Part shown: positions 16,155 to 25,470 of the stretch, piece after piece
Layout: each line of letters begins with the position of its first letter
Position numbering within the stretch: position 1 is the stretch's first letter
Notes under the pieces: model-generated
The model's input: the letters and a program-made list of their open reading frames with translations, nothing else
What the model was told of the DNA's origin: nothing
Database searches by the model: none
Program-made: the position numbers and the translations under genes
Assembly (NCBI RefSeq): GCF_025147485.1
Contig: NZ_CP102263.1
Coordinates: forward strand, 4,167,501 to 4,231,500
Reading direction: 5' to 3'
Origin: Bacteroides uniformis
Lineage (GTDB): Bacteria; Bacteroidota; Bacteroidia; Bacteroidales; Bacteroidaceae
Length of the DNA: 64,000 nt

Positions 16155-18513
16155 TCATTTTCTCCTTTAATGTTACGGCCTTCCTTACAGCATTCTCTAC
16201 AGCCCTGACCAACCTTCCGATCCGCTCGTCCGACATACCGGCCCATTTTTCAGGCGGCAGAGAGCCCATATATGCCAGTTCCTGCAGGGGGATGTCTATC
16301 CGTATCGTCTCCCATACGGGGACGGCCTTGTGTATGATATTTCCGAGTTTTTTATAATCGCCCGAACTGACCGCATCGCGTATGCCGGCAAGTCCGGCCT
16401 CCGTGTCCTCGATGAAAATATCCAGCAGCTCGTCCGCGTGTTCCTCGCCCTCCATGACGGATGTAAAGTCAGGACGTTCCACACCCCGTGTGGCCGCCAT
16501 CAGTTCGTCCCCGGAGAAGGGTTTGTGCAGGCATCCGGCAAAACCGGCCTCTCTGAAACGGGCGGCATCGCTGTCGACACGGGCGGTCACGGCCAGTACG
16601 GGGAGCGTTCCGGACTGGCCTATGTTACTGTTGCGGAGCAATGCCAGCACACCATAACCGTCCGTATCGGACATCCTCATGTCGGTCAGGACAAGGTCAT
16701 GCCGGTTCCTCCGCAATGTCGTGACCATCCCGTCGATGTCCGTGCAGCAGTCACATTCGATGCCGTGACGGAGATACATCCTTCGGACGGCATCCAGCTG
16801 CATCCGGTCGTCATCAATGTACAATACCCTGATATTGAGCGGGAGGCCGTCACCGGAGGCCGCATCCCGCATATCCGGCATGTCGGCCTCACCGAGGGGG
16901 AGCCGGACCTCGAAAGTGCTTCCACGTCCCGGCGTACTCTCCACACGGATGTCTCCCCCGAGCAGGGAGACCAGTCTTGAGGTGACTGCCAGCCCCAGCC
17001 CGAAGCCGCCGTCCGTGGGGAAGCCGGCCTGTTCAAAGTCGGAGAATATCAGCTGCTGCCGCTCCTTGTCTATACCTGTGCCAGTGTCCCTCACGAACAG
17101 CAGGAGCCTGCCGTTTCCGTACGAGGCCCCCACATGGATGTAACCGGTACGCGTGAACTTGACCGCGTTTGACAGCAGGTTGCCGAGAATCCGGACAAGC
17201 CGTCCGGAATCGCCCCTGACAAGCACATCACACGATTTTATTTCCGTTGTCAGTCCGAGCCCCTTCTTTTCAGCGGAGGGAAGATAGACACGCACGGCAT
17301 TCCCGATAGTCTGCCCCAGATGGAATACGGCATTCTCCGGCTGTTCCTTACCCTCTTCCAGCCTGTAGTAGTGCAGCAGGTTGTTGGCCAGTCCGATGAC
17401 ATGACGGGAGGCGTGCAGGATGTTGGCGGCGAACTCCCTTACAAGCCCGGCATCCTTCTCATGCTGCATCAGTTCCGCAAACTCGCAGACCGTACCGAGA
17501 GGCGCCCGCAGGTCATGGCTCACCGACAGCATCAGGTTACGGCGGGACACCAGCAGCTCTTCATTCCGGGAGCAGGCGGCCTCAAGTGTCATCCGGTACT
17601 TCTGCCTCTTTCTGATGTCGGCATGGATAAGAAGATAGAGCAGGATTATCAGAAGAACGGAAATGACGGCTATAGAAAGGATGATACGGAACGACTGCCT
17701 TCTCAATGCCGCCGTTTCTTCCATATCCTCCGTATATTGCATATCGGCTGCCCGTTCGAAATCATGTATCAGGCCGCTGATACGTGCGTCCAGTTCCCGG
17801 TTGCGGCACCGCAGGCTGTCCGAGCAGGCCTCCAGTCTTTTCCGGTAGTCAGCATACTGGCTGTACATGTCCTTTTGCAGCCGGATGAACTCTCCGTTTA
17901 CGGAGGACTGTCTTTTTCGGTTCCGCATCTCCTTCTCCTTCCGATTGGCATAAGCGGACTTCTTGTTCCTGCCTCCTATAAGAACATTGAGAAGGCCCCG
18001 GCCTTTCTTTGCCGACGGTGTATCCGGCTGTCCGGCATCCCGCACCTGCCGCACGATTCCGGGAGCCTTTCTCAGAAGAAGGCTGTCCGCACGGGGAAAA
18101 CCGGAAAGGGTGTTCGTCAACTCATACAGCAGCCGCTCCTTTTCCAGCAGGAGCATGGATACGGTGTCTATGGCCGGATGCTGTTCTGCCGCATAATAAG
18201 GTTTCAGTCCGTTCAAGGCGTCCAGAGCCGCCGCACAACTGTTCCCACATTCACGGATATCCGCACTGTCCTGCATCAGCAGGAAATGGTCATGGAAGGA
18301 GAATTCCAGCAGTTTTTCAAAGGTCCGGTTGACGGCCTTCCTTCTCATATTGGTCGAATGTTCCCTGGAATCCAGTTCCTCCATCTTTCCATGCTCCAGC
18401 CGGACAAGAAAAACCACAGCACAGAGCAATGCCAGCAGCAGAATGTATCCGCCGGCTATCTTCAACTGGAGTATGGAAAGAAAAGATCTCATCTTGGAAT
18501 AGGCTAGTATCAA
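16126..18513 (-). CDS. rteA: RteA, hybrid sensor histidine kinase
   Basis: A membrane sensor of 795 residues. Membrane helices are near 17-38 and 275-298 and enclose a periplasmic, largely helical sensor region. HisKA carries H333 (SVSHDLRAPLG), then an ATPase domain (LLSNAVKFTRTG, DTGTGIDK, GFGLGLAVTSRL), a receiver (LVLTDMRMSDTDG, KPF) and a C-terminal Hpt-like domain (LGNIIHKAVP). The relay would end on RteB. In CTnDOT this pair lies behind tetQ and mediates tetracycline-induced transfer; here tetQ is missing and an unrelated SDR gene precedes. The start may be the internal Met at residue 8 (MRSFLSILQLK). The gene is intact and very GC-rich. Confidence 0.9.
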   Translation of the reverse strand: MILAYSKMRSFLSILQLKIAGGYILLLALLCAVVFLVRLEHGKMEELDSREHSTNMRRKAVNRTFEKLLEFSFHDHFLLMQDSADIRECGNSCAAALDALNGLKPYYAAEQHPAIDTVSMLLLEKERLLYELTNTLSGFPRADSLLLRKAPGIVRQVRDAGQPDTPSAKKGRGLLNVLIGGRNKKSAYANRKEKEMRNRKRQSSVNGEFIRLQKDMYSQYADYRKRLEACSDSLRCRNRELDARISGLIHDFERAADMQYTEDMEETAALRRQSFRIILSIAVISVLLIILLYLLIHADIRKRQKYRMTLEAACSRNEELLVSRRNLMLSVSHDLRAPLGTVCEFAELMQHEKDAGLVREFAANILHASRHVIGLANNLLHYYRLEEGKEQPENAVFHLGQTIGNAVRVYLPSAEKKGLGLTTEIKSCDVLVRGDSGRLVRILGNLLSNAVKFTRTGYIHVGASYGNGRLLLFVRDTGTGIDKERQQLIFSDFEQAGFPTDGGFGLGLAVTSRLVSLLGGDIRVESTPGRGSTFEVRLPLGEADMPDMRDAASGDGLPLNIRVLYIDDDRMQLDAVRRMYLRHGIECDCCTDIDGMVTTLRRNRHDLVLTDMRMSDTDGYGVLALLRNSNIGQSGTLPVLAVTARVDSDAARFREAGFAGCLHKPFSGDELMAATRGVERPDFTSVMEGEEHADELLDIFIEDTEAGLAGIRDAVSSGDYKKLGNIIHKAVPVWETIRIDIPLQELAYMGSLPPEKWAGMSDERIGRLVRAVENAVRKAVTLKEKMNGDNTHSGG

Positions 18514-18661
18514 TTAAAACAAATAACAATTGCGTGACACAATATTTGAAAATTAGTAGATAATATATGTACAGCTAAAAGTACGACCAACAAGCCGACA
18601 TACACAACCGGGCAACAAATGAGTCACCCCATTATCACCCGGTCAGCCTCCATATCCCCCT

Positions 18662-19489
18662 TCACACTCCACTGTAAGCACTGAATCCGCCGTCAACAGG
18701 CAGTAATGCACCGGTTATAAAACTTGCCGCATCACTGCATAGGAACTGAACCGCACCGTTGAGTTCGGTAATGTCCCCAAAGCGTCCCATCGGGGTTTTG
18801 GCCAGTACCTTGCGGCTTCGTTCCGTCAAAGATCCGTCAGGATTAATTAATACCCTCCGGTTCTGGTCGCCGATAAAGAAACCGGGAGCGATGGCATTGA
18901 CACGAATGCTGTCACCATATTTCAAAGCCATTTCAGAGGCAAGCCATTGGGTAAAATTAGCAACTGCAGATTTTGCAGCCGAATAGCCGGGTACACGGGT
19001 AATGGCACTATAAGCGGCCATCGAAGATACATTGACAATACAACCTTTCTTTTGTTCCGCCATCACTTTGCCGAAGACCATTGACGGATACACAGTACCG
19101 TTCATATTCAGGCCGGTCACCTTCTCCCAGCAGGCTATATCCATATCATAAAAGTGTTGCTCCGGTTCAAGTGTGGCTCCCGGCATATTCCCCCCTGCAA
19201 TATTCAGAAGTATATCAATCTTCCCCCATTGAGAAAGTACTTGTCCGGCCAGTTTTCCCAGGCTTGCCACATCAAGTACGTCGCCAACAACGCCAATCAC
19301 CTCATTTCCATATTGTTTCAGTTCGGAAACCCGCTTGTCCAGTTGTTCCTGACGGATATCAACTGCAACGACTTTTGCACCCTGCCGCATAAAATGTTTT
19401 GCGATATTACCGCCTAAAACTCCACCGGCTCCAGTGATAACGGCTACTTTTCCTGCAATTCCAAATAATTCATTCATTTCAATCGGCAT
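18662..19489 (-). CDS. SDR-type D-mannonate oxidoreductase (fructuronate reductase)
   Basis: The Rossmann motif TGAGGVLGGNIA and the catalytic S155/S156-Y169-K173 set (NVSSMAAY and GYSAAKSA) define a classical short-chain dehydrogenase. The sequence resembles the SDR type of UxuB, which interconverts D-fructuronate and D-mannonate with NAD(P)H. The neighbour 31 bp upstream is mannonate dehydratase, the next step, and GH115 upstream would supply glucuronate. It is the last gene of the PUL A run. The start could be the Met at residue 5. Specificity is inferred from context. Confidence 0.8.
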   Translation of the reverse strand: MPIEMNELFGIAGKVAVITGAGGVLGGNIAKHFMRQGAKVVAVDIRQEQLDKRVSELKQYGNEVIGVVGDVLDVASLGKLAGQVLSQWGKIDILLNIAGGNMPGATLEPEQHFYDMDIACWEKVTGLNMNGTVYPSMVFGKVMAEQKKGCIVNVSSMAAYSAITRVPGYSAAKSAVANFTQWLASEMALKYGDSIRVNAIAPGFFIGDQNRRVLINPDGSLTERSRKVLAKTPMGRFGDITELNGAVQFLCSDAASFITGALLPVDGGFSAYSGV

Positions 19490-19520
19490 ATAATTTAATC
19501 GGTATAATCCATATTACTAT

Positions 19521-20708
19521 TTAAAATCTCATTCGCTGTTCCTGCAATTCATCCTGCACAACGGACATCATCCCTTCCACTTGCGCCAATGCCAGCATAC
19601 GTCCATGAAACGAATATCCCGGATTGTATCCAAGTTTCTCATCCCCAAGCATCATGCGGCCATGATCCACCCGCATGGGCAAGCCGGGATTTGAGGATTC
19701 GAAGACACGAATCAGTTCTATCAGATGTCCCCGGCCGGACAGGTGCGAACTCTCTATGAAATCCCCACCGGACAAAGTCTCTGTGCTGCGAAGATGGACA
19801 AAGCGGGTACGACCGGCAAACCTGCGTGCCAGCCCACGGGTGTCATTGTGTACACCGGCACTGAGTGAACCGGCACAGAATGTCAGCCCATTGTGTGGAT
19901 TGTCCACGGCATCCAGAATCCAGGCAATATCCTCCTCACAGGTCACGATACGGGGAAGTCCAAGCATCTGAAAGGGTGGGTCATCGGGATGCACGCACAT
20001 GTCAATGCCATATTTCTCACACACCGGCATGACGGCTGCAAGAAAATAACGCATATTCTCGCGCAACATGCCCTTGTCCACACCTTCATAAAGGGATAGA
20101 AGCCTCCTGAAAACCGAAACGGGCTCAGTCTCCCCTTCCCGTATATTTCCATTCACAAAACCTTGTGTCTTCACAATGACCGTATCTATCAGCTCCAGTT
20201 CTTCCTCCCCAGTGATGCGGCTGCCTAATTTTTCCACCTCCATCAGTTCCTTTTCGGAATAATCCTTTTCCGCATGTTTCCTTTTCAGGATTTTCAAGTC
20301 GAAATAGGCAAAACGTGTTTTATTGAAATAAAGTGATGTGGTGCCGTCCGGCCAGGGATGGTTCAAGTCCGTACGAATCCAGTCAATGACCGGCATAAAG
20401 TTGTAGCACACAGTTTTGATGCCCGCCTTGCCGAGGTTGGTAAGGCTTTGTATATAGTTTGTTATCAACCGGTCTCTGTCAGGGCCTGCATACTTGATTG
20501 CCTCACATACAGGCAAACTTTCCACCACCGACCAGCGAAGTCCGGCAGATTCTATATACTCTTTCATTTCCTTGACAGTTTCCAAGGGCCAGACTTCACC
20601 GTTAGGTACATCGTGCAAAGCAGTAACAATCCCTTCTACTCCTATCTGACGCAACATGGTAAGTGTAATCTCATCTTTCTTGCCAAACCATCTCCATGTT
20701 TTTTCCAT
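19521..20708 (-). CDS. uxuA: Mannonate dehydratase (UxuA)
   Basis: UxuA converts D-mannonate to 2-keto-3-deoxygluconate in the cytosol during glucuronate breakdown. The 395-residue length is right. Family segments are MEKTWRWFGKKDEITL at the start, CVHPDDPPFQMLGLPRI (metal ligands Cys/His) and RFVHLRSTE toward the end, with RVDHGRMM close to the C-terminus. It lies 15 bp after GH115 and 31 bp before the SDR, so the three form a glucuronate-release and -use cassette. Confidence 0.93.
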   Translation of the reverse strand: MEKTWRWFGKKDEITLTMLRQIGVEGIVTALHDVPNGEVWPLETVKEMKEYIESAGLRWSVVESLPVCEAIKYAGPDRDRLITNYIQSLTNLGKAGIKTVCYNFMPVIDWIRTDLNHPWPDGTTSLYFNKTRFAYFDLKILKRKHAEKDYSEKELMEVEKLGSRITGEEELELIDTVIVKTQGFVNGNIREGETEPVSVFRRLLSLYEGVDKGMLRENMRYFLAAVMPVCEKYGIDMCVHPDDPPFQMLGLPRIVTCEEDIAWILDAVDNPHNGLTFCAGSLSAGVHNDTRGLARRFAGRTRFVHLRSTETLSGGDFIESSHLSGRGHLIELIRVFESSNPGLPMRVDHGRMMLGDEKLGYNPGYSFHGRMLALAQVEGMMSVVQDELQEQRMRF

Positions 20709-20723
20709 CCGTTCTATGCAATA

Positions 20724-23066
20724 TTAAAGTGGATAAACCGATACTTGATCCAGTATGACACCTTCATCAAGAGCCTTTATCACAAGTTTGTTTAGTTTCT
20801 TTTTCCGGGCAGGCAAAGCCACTCTTCTTATCGCCTGATTCCTGAGTACATTCTCTTTCCATTCCTCACTGCGTCCTTTAGTCTCGTAATGGATAGGCAG
20901 AGTTTCCTCCTTATCCAATGCAATAGTGAAACGCAACTGTGTCCCCTCCACGGGATGGGAAGGCAACAAACGGACTTCTACCTCTACAGAATCAGACGGA
21001 CAGTCTGGCAATTCAAATGTGACCTCTTTCTCCTTAGGAATGACAGCCGCCTTCCCTTCATATCCCAAACCTTCACAAGGGACGAAATCCCCCTTTGCAC
21101 ATTCTACCGCATTCCAACGACGGATTGCCGCACGCTCTTCTTTCATGGGTTTCATCGTGACAGAACGGTCTACCGGTTCGAATACAGGTAACCGACGCGG
21201 CTGGTGATCCATCATACGATGCCATTTCCCATTATTCCTTATACCTGTATTATATATGCGAGTCAATGAAACGATGCTGTCGTAGGCCGCATCACTCCGC
21301 CCCCAGTCGGCTTCGCCATGACGGGCAAGTTGGGCGTAGAGCATCTTCTTGTTCATCTCAGCAGCAGCCTGTACGGGATATTTCACCAGTTGGAAATAAA
21401 CATCTTCACGTCCATCACATATTTGCGCAGACAGCCGTTCAGCCTCATCCGAAACAGTCTGATAATCCGACAACCGTTGCAGGATATACTCTTTACTCCA
21501 CGGCATATCCTTCACAATGCGGTAATCATTCGTATGATATTCCTCCTCCCGTGTATTCCCCATGAATTCCGGTTTGCGGATATGGGCAAGACAATAATGT
21601 TCCTGCATGACAGGGAGCAGTTCTCGACCAACCTTTTCACCAAATTCCCGACAAAGAAAATTGCTCAAATGAGCAGAAACTCCTTCTTTATTCACTTCTT
21701 CTATATTCCATGCCATATCCAAAAACAACTCCGTCTGATATTCTATCGGCTTTATGTCACCCACATTCAAAATCCATATCTTACGCACATCATGGTCATA
21801 CGCCTGCTTCATCTGTTGATAGAGCAGATACGGGCTGAATGTACCTAACCAAAGATAATCGTGCGGACGTCCCCAGTACGAGACATGATAATAGATGCCG
21901 TTACCGCCTTTACGGGCACGTTCTGCTTCCGTCGGAAAATGCTTGATATAGCCGTAATTGTCATCACACCACATCAACGCAATATCTTCGGGCACCTCCA
22001 ATCCGGCATTGTACACATCAAGTACTTCCTTATAAGGAATAAACACCTGTGGCACCTTTGTCACATCTTTGTTGACATATTGCTGCAATAAACTCCGTTG
22101 GTCGGCAAACACACGTTCGAGTACACGCTTCTGTTCTTCCACCGTTCTGGCACCATTCATCGCACCATCATGCACACCTCGCATACCTACCGTATATAAA
22201 ATCTCCTGCCCGTCAACCTCTTTCACACGTTCTTCCCAGAAGTTACGGACTGAAGTACTGTTGTTCACATAATCATACTCCCCTTTTCCTCGGCGGCTCC
22301 ATTCACCGGCGGTGCTCGAAGCCATCGGTTCACAGTGTGACCCTCCGATGTAAATGCCGAATTTCTTTGCTACCTCACGATTGCCTTTTGTCAGGAAGAA
22401 AGGTTGCGTGCATTCGTGCATTGCCGGCCAATAAGTGTTGGCACGCAAGCGGAGCAGCAATTCAAAAATACGTTCGTTGGTTTTAGGACCGATGCGTCCC
22501 GGCTTGTACCAAGGCTCGTAATGCAAACTGCTCCACGGCATCAGCCCCCAGTCCTCATCGTTGATAAAGATACCCCTATACTCCACGGACGGAGCCTGTA
22601 CATTCCGATAACCGGAAGGCAACTCAAAAGATTTTCGTTTCATAGGAGTGGCATCCGCCCACCACTTCCAAGGAGACACGCCTATCAATCGCGAAAGTTC
22701 CATGATGCCGTATGCAGTACCATGACTGTCACTTCCGGCAATCAATAACCGCCCGTCAGGTAACACAGTCAGCAAAAAGGCTTCTCTCATACCTTTCAAT
22801 CCAGAAAGATCGGCTTTAGATTGCTCAACCGCATTGTTTACTTCCAAAGTTCCAACAAGGATATTACCACGCGTTTCTTCGCAATGTAAAGAATCGGAGA
22901 AAACAGCCCGATAATCCCGTTGAAGCAATTCCAAGGCTGTATGCACCACCGGAGCTTCCGATTTGTCACAGTTCACTGTAACCGTCATACCTGAATGCAC
23001 ACGGAACTGTCCCCATGCCGTCTGTACGACAAGGAAGAGTAAAATTGTTAGGAATCCTATTTTCAT
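20724..23066 (-). CDS. GH115 alpha-glucuronidase
   Basis: GH115 enzymes remove terminal (4-O-methyl-)alpha-glucuronic acid from glucuronoxylan or related glycans. The signal peptide ends near residue 20 (VVQTAWGQ). Characteristic segments are EYRGIFINDEDWGLMPW, LLRLRANTYWPAMHE, IGGSHCEPM, TVGMRGVHDG and LMWCDDNYGYI, followed by NVGDIKPIEYQ. The last 150 residues form a beta-sandwich ending ILDQVSVYPL. At 780 residues it is shorter than many GH115 proteins, mainly in the C-terminal part. It is placed between GH2 and uxuA with gaps of only 5 and 15 bp. Confidence 0.9.
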   Translation of the reverse strand: MKIGFLTILLFLVVQTAWGQFRVHSGMTVTVNCDKSEAPVVHTALELLQRDYRAVFSDSLHCEETRGNILVGTLEVNNAVEQSKADLSGLKGMREAFLLTVLPDGRLLIAGSDSHGTAYGIMELSRLIGVSPWKWWADATPMKRKSFELPSGYRNVQAPSVEYRGIFINDEDWGLMPWSSLHYEPWYKPGRIGPKTNERIFELLLRLRANTYWPAMHECTQPFFLTKGNREVAKKFGIYIGGSHCEPMASSTAGEWSRRGKGEYDYVNNSTSVRNFWEERVKEVDGQEILYTVGMRGVHDGAMNGARTVEEQKRVLERVFADQRSLLQQYVNKDVTKVPQVFIPYKEVLDVYNAGLEVPEDIALMWCDDNYGYIKHFPTEAERARKGGNGIYYHVSYWGRPHDYLWLGTFSPYLLYQQMKQAYDHDVRKIWILNVGDIKPIEYQTELFLDMAWNIEEVNKEGVSAHLSNFLCREFGEKVGRELLPVMQEHYCLAHIRKPEFMGNTREEEYHTNDYRIVKDMPWSKEYILQRLSDYQTVSDEAERLSAQICDGREDVYFQLVKYPVQAAAEMNKKMLYAQLARHGEADWGRSDAAYDSIVSLTRIYNTGIRNNGKWHRMMDHQPRRLPVFEPVDRSVTMKPMKEERAAIRRWNAVECAKGDFVPCEGLGYEGKAAVIPKEKEVTFELPDCPSDSVEVEVRLLPSHPVEGTQLRFTIALDKEETLPIHYETKGRSEEWKENVLRNQAIRRVALPARKKKLNKLVIKALDEGVILDQVSVYPL

Positions 23067-23071
23067 ATTAT

Positions 23072-25465
23072 TTATCTTTTAGTTTTAATTATTACTGAAG
23101 CCGGAGAAAGTCCTTTTGACGCCACCTTCAGTTTGACTTTACCGTTTTGTTTCGTACTTCTGATTACAGCGATGGCACGACCTTTCCAGACCTTACGTAT
23201 GGGAGCCGTATATGATTTTTCGTCTTTCAAATCCGCACTGCCCGTAGCCTCCAGCATACCGGTTCCACGAACGGAAAATTCCACTTCATTAGCAGCATCA
23301 GGTACTACGTTTCCATTTTTGTCCACGACCTCAATGATAACAAAAGCCAAATCTTGTCCGTCAGCCTTTATGGTTTGATCTTGAGTGGTAAGGCGTAGAG
23401 AAACAGGAGTTCCGGAAGTCTTTAACACTACGGTTTCCTGCTCTATACCGTTCTCATCCACACCTACCGCGCGCAGTGTACCTGCCTGATAGGGCAATGT
23501 AAAGACAGCCTTGAACTGTTGTACATAGCCTGCCGGGCGTTCGTCCACAAGTGAATCGTTCAAGAAAAGCCGCACACGGGGATAGCGGGAGCAGACCTCT
23601 ACTTCTATCGGTTTTCCTTCATGCCCGCTCCAAGTCCAGCTTTCGCTGGTAGGCCATACACCCCAATCAGTTACTTTTATTTCTCCCCGGTAACCATTGG
23701 GTTCACGTACGGCCATATAGAGTTTCTTATCGGGGTTGTAGAGCATGTCACGATAATGGGATATGGGTTTTCGCAGCCCGGTCAGGTCGATGTCACCACA
23801 ATAGGCACCATGCCAAGGATAGAGCTGCCCGGTATGGAAACCGTCTTTCTCCCTACCTTTGTAATAGGCACGCCCGATGCTCGATTCTCCCAGATAATCC
23901 AATGCCGTCCATACAAAGTCGCCGATGATATAGGGATGCTTGTTTACCAAATCCCAATTGCGGAAAGCATCGCGTGGATAGGATTCCGTCTGCATGATGA
24001 TGCGGGAGGGGACACGTTCGTGGTCAGATTCTGCACGATGCAACTGGTAATTATAGCCTACAATGTCATGTACGGCTGCCAACGGGTCGAATATCTCCCA
24101 GTCTTTGTCCCAAGTAGTTAGTGCAGAAGTGACCGGACGTGAAGGATCCAACCGATGTACGTGTTCGGCAAGTCTCTTTGCCGTAGTGATTACTTCCAGT
24201 TTCTTGCGCTCTATCACCTCATTGCCGATGCTCCAGCAGAATACGGAGGGGTGGTTGCGGTCGCGAAGCACCATCGCTTCAATATCACGTTTCCACCACT
24301 TGTCAAAAAGCACGGAATAGTCATGTTTGTTCTTGGCATCACGCCATCCGTCAAAAGCCTCGTCGATAACGAGCAATCCTTGACGATCGCATTCATGCAG
24401 AAAGGCTTCCGAAGGCACATTGTGCGAGGTACGCACGGCATTGAAGCCAGCTTCTTTCAACAATCGCACCTTGCGTGCTTCGGCTGCATCGAAAGAACAC
24501 GCACCTAATATGCCGTTGTCGTGATGCACGCATCCGCCATTCAGAAGTATAGGTTTACCATTCACAAACAAGCCTTTTTGACTGTCGAAAGTTATGTTTC
24601 GGAATCCGGTCATATTCGTTACCTCATCTACCACTTTGCCTCCAACAATCAGTTGCGTACATACCTTATAAAGATTTGGGGTATCCGGCGACCATAGTTT
24701 CGGATGACTTACAGAGAGCGATTGCTTCGTGTGTCCGCTTGCGGATGTTACTAGCACTCTGCCAGCCTCATCATAAATCGTATGCTTGATTTCCGGTTTT
24801 GTCCCGGTCCGGGCATTGTCTATATAGCGCATGGCAATGTCCAGATTCCAATCATCGCTGCCTTCTTTTTGAGTCGGGCGAATATAAACGCTCCAGTCAT
24901 CAATGTATATCGCCTCTGTAGTCAGCAGCCACACGTGGCGATAGATGCCTGAACCACTATACCAACGACAGTTCTTCTGTTGGGAGTTATCCACACGTAC
25001 GGCTACAATGTTCTCCTGCCCGAAATGCAGGTAAGGAGTAATGTCACAGAAATAGGATGAATAACCGTATGGATGCCCTCCAGCACGCTCTCCATTGACA
25101 AATACTTCCGAATTCATATAAACACCCTCAAAATAGAGGCGCAGTTCCTTACCCTCCATCACCTTATCTACGTGGAACTTCTTTCGGTACCATCCAATAC
25201 CCGTAGGCAGATAGCCACCATCGTTTCCGGCAGGAACCTCCGCATCAAAATCGGCTTCAACACTCCAGTCATGAGGCAGATCCAAGCTTCGCCAACCGAC
25301 ATCGTTATATGCAAGTGAAGGGGCATCGGGTGTATCGCCGAGTTTAAAACGCCAATTGTCATCAAACAACTGTTTCCGCTCTGGCATAGCAGCCTCTACA
25401 AACAGAGGATAGCTGAACATTACAAACAGCCAGGTGAAGAAAGATATAGATATAAACTTTTTCAT
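23072..25465 (-). CDS. GH2 glycoside hydrolase
   Basis: A secreted 797-residue enzyme. After the signal peptide come a jelly-roll (NWRFKLGDTP to about 190), an immunoglobulin-like domain (to about 290) and the TIM barrel. E416 (WSIGNEVIER) is the acid/base and E494 (IIMQTESYP) the nucleophile. The C-terminal part has a DUF4982-like domain and an invasin-like Ig repeat (LRLTTQDQTIKADGQDLAFV). GH2 includes beta-galactosidases, beta-glucuronidases and others; the N-terminal form is galactosidase-like but the sugar is not certain. It is paralogous to the GH2 of PUL B. Only 5 bp separate it from either neighbour. Confidence 0.92.
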   Translation of the reverse strand: MKKFISISFFTWLFVMFSYPLFVEAAMPERKQLFDDNWRFKLGDTPDAPSLAYNDVGWRSLDLPHDWSVEADFDAEVPAGNDGGYLPTGIGWYRKKFHVDKVMEGKELRLYFEGVYMNSEVFVNGERAGGHPYGYSSYFCDITPYLHFGQENIVAVRVDNSQQKNCRWYSGSGIYRHVWLLTTEAIYIDDWSVYIRPTQKEGSDDWNLDIAMRYIDNARTGTKPEIKHTIYDEAGRVLVTSASGHTKQSLSVSHPKLWSPDTPNLYKVCTQLIVGGKVVDEVTNMTGFRNITFDSQKGLFVNGKPILLNGGCVHHDNGILGACSFDAAEARKVRLLKEAGFNAVRTSHNVPSEAFLHECDRQGLLVIDEAFDGWRDAKNKHDYSVLFDKWWKRDIEAMVLRDRNHPSVFCWSIGNEVIERKKLEVITTAKRLAEHVHRLDPSRPVTSALTTWDKDWEIFDPLAAVHDIVGYNYQLHRAESDHERVPSRIIMQTESYPRDAFRNWDLVNKHPYIIGDFVWTALDYLGESSIGRAYYKGREKDGFHTGQLYPWHGAYCGDIDLTGLRKPISHYRDMLYNPDKKLYMAVREPNGYRGEIKVTDWGVWPTSESWTWSGHEGKPIEVEVCSRYPRVRLFLNDSLVDERPAGYVQQFKAVFTLPYQAGTLRAVGVDENGIEQETVVLKTSGTPVSLRLTTQDQTIKADGQDLAFVIIEVVDKNGNVVPDAANEVEFSVRGTGMLEATGSADLKDEKSYTAPIRKVWKGRAIAVIRSTKQNGKVKLKVASKGLSPASVIIKTKR

Positions 25466-25470
25466 GAGAA

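Larger units (their letters stand above)
9483..18530. mobile_element. CTnDOT-like ICE remnant (regulatory module and adjoining operon)
   Basis: The segment holds rteA, rteB and rteC homologues and an operon with excisionase-like HTH proteins, all on the minus strand. In CTnDOT, RteA/RteB sense the inducer, RteB activates rteC, and RteC activates excision genes. Here no integrase, tetQ, exc topoisomerase, mob or tra genes lie in the window, and chromosomal-type genes follow on both sides. The rte part is clearly GC-richer than its flanks. Exact ends are not defined: the borders given are the operon terminator and the 5' flank of rteA. Confidence 0.65.

Noticed and set aside
17320..18507. Long plus-strand open frame opposite rteA
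   Set aside because: It is antisense to a complete hybrid kinase; the high GC content keeps stop codons rare in the opposite frame, and the translation shows no domain.
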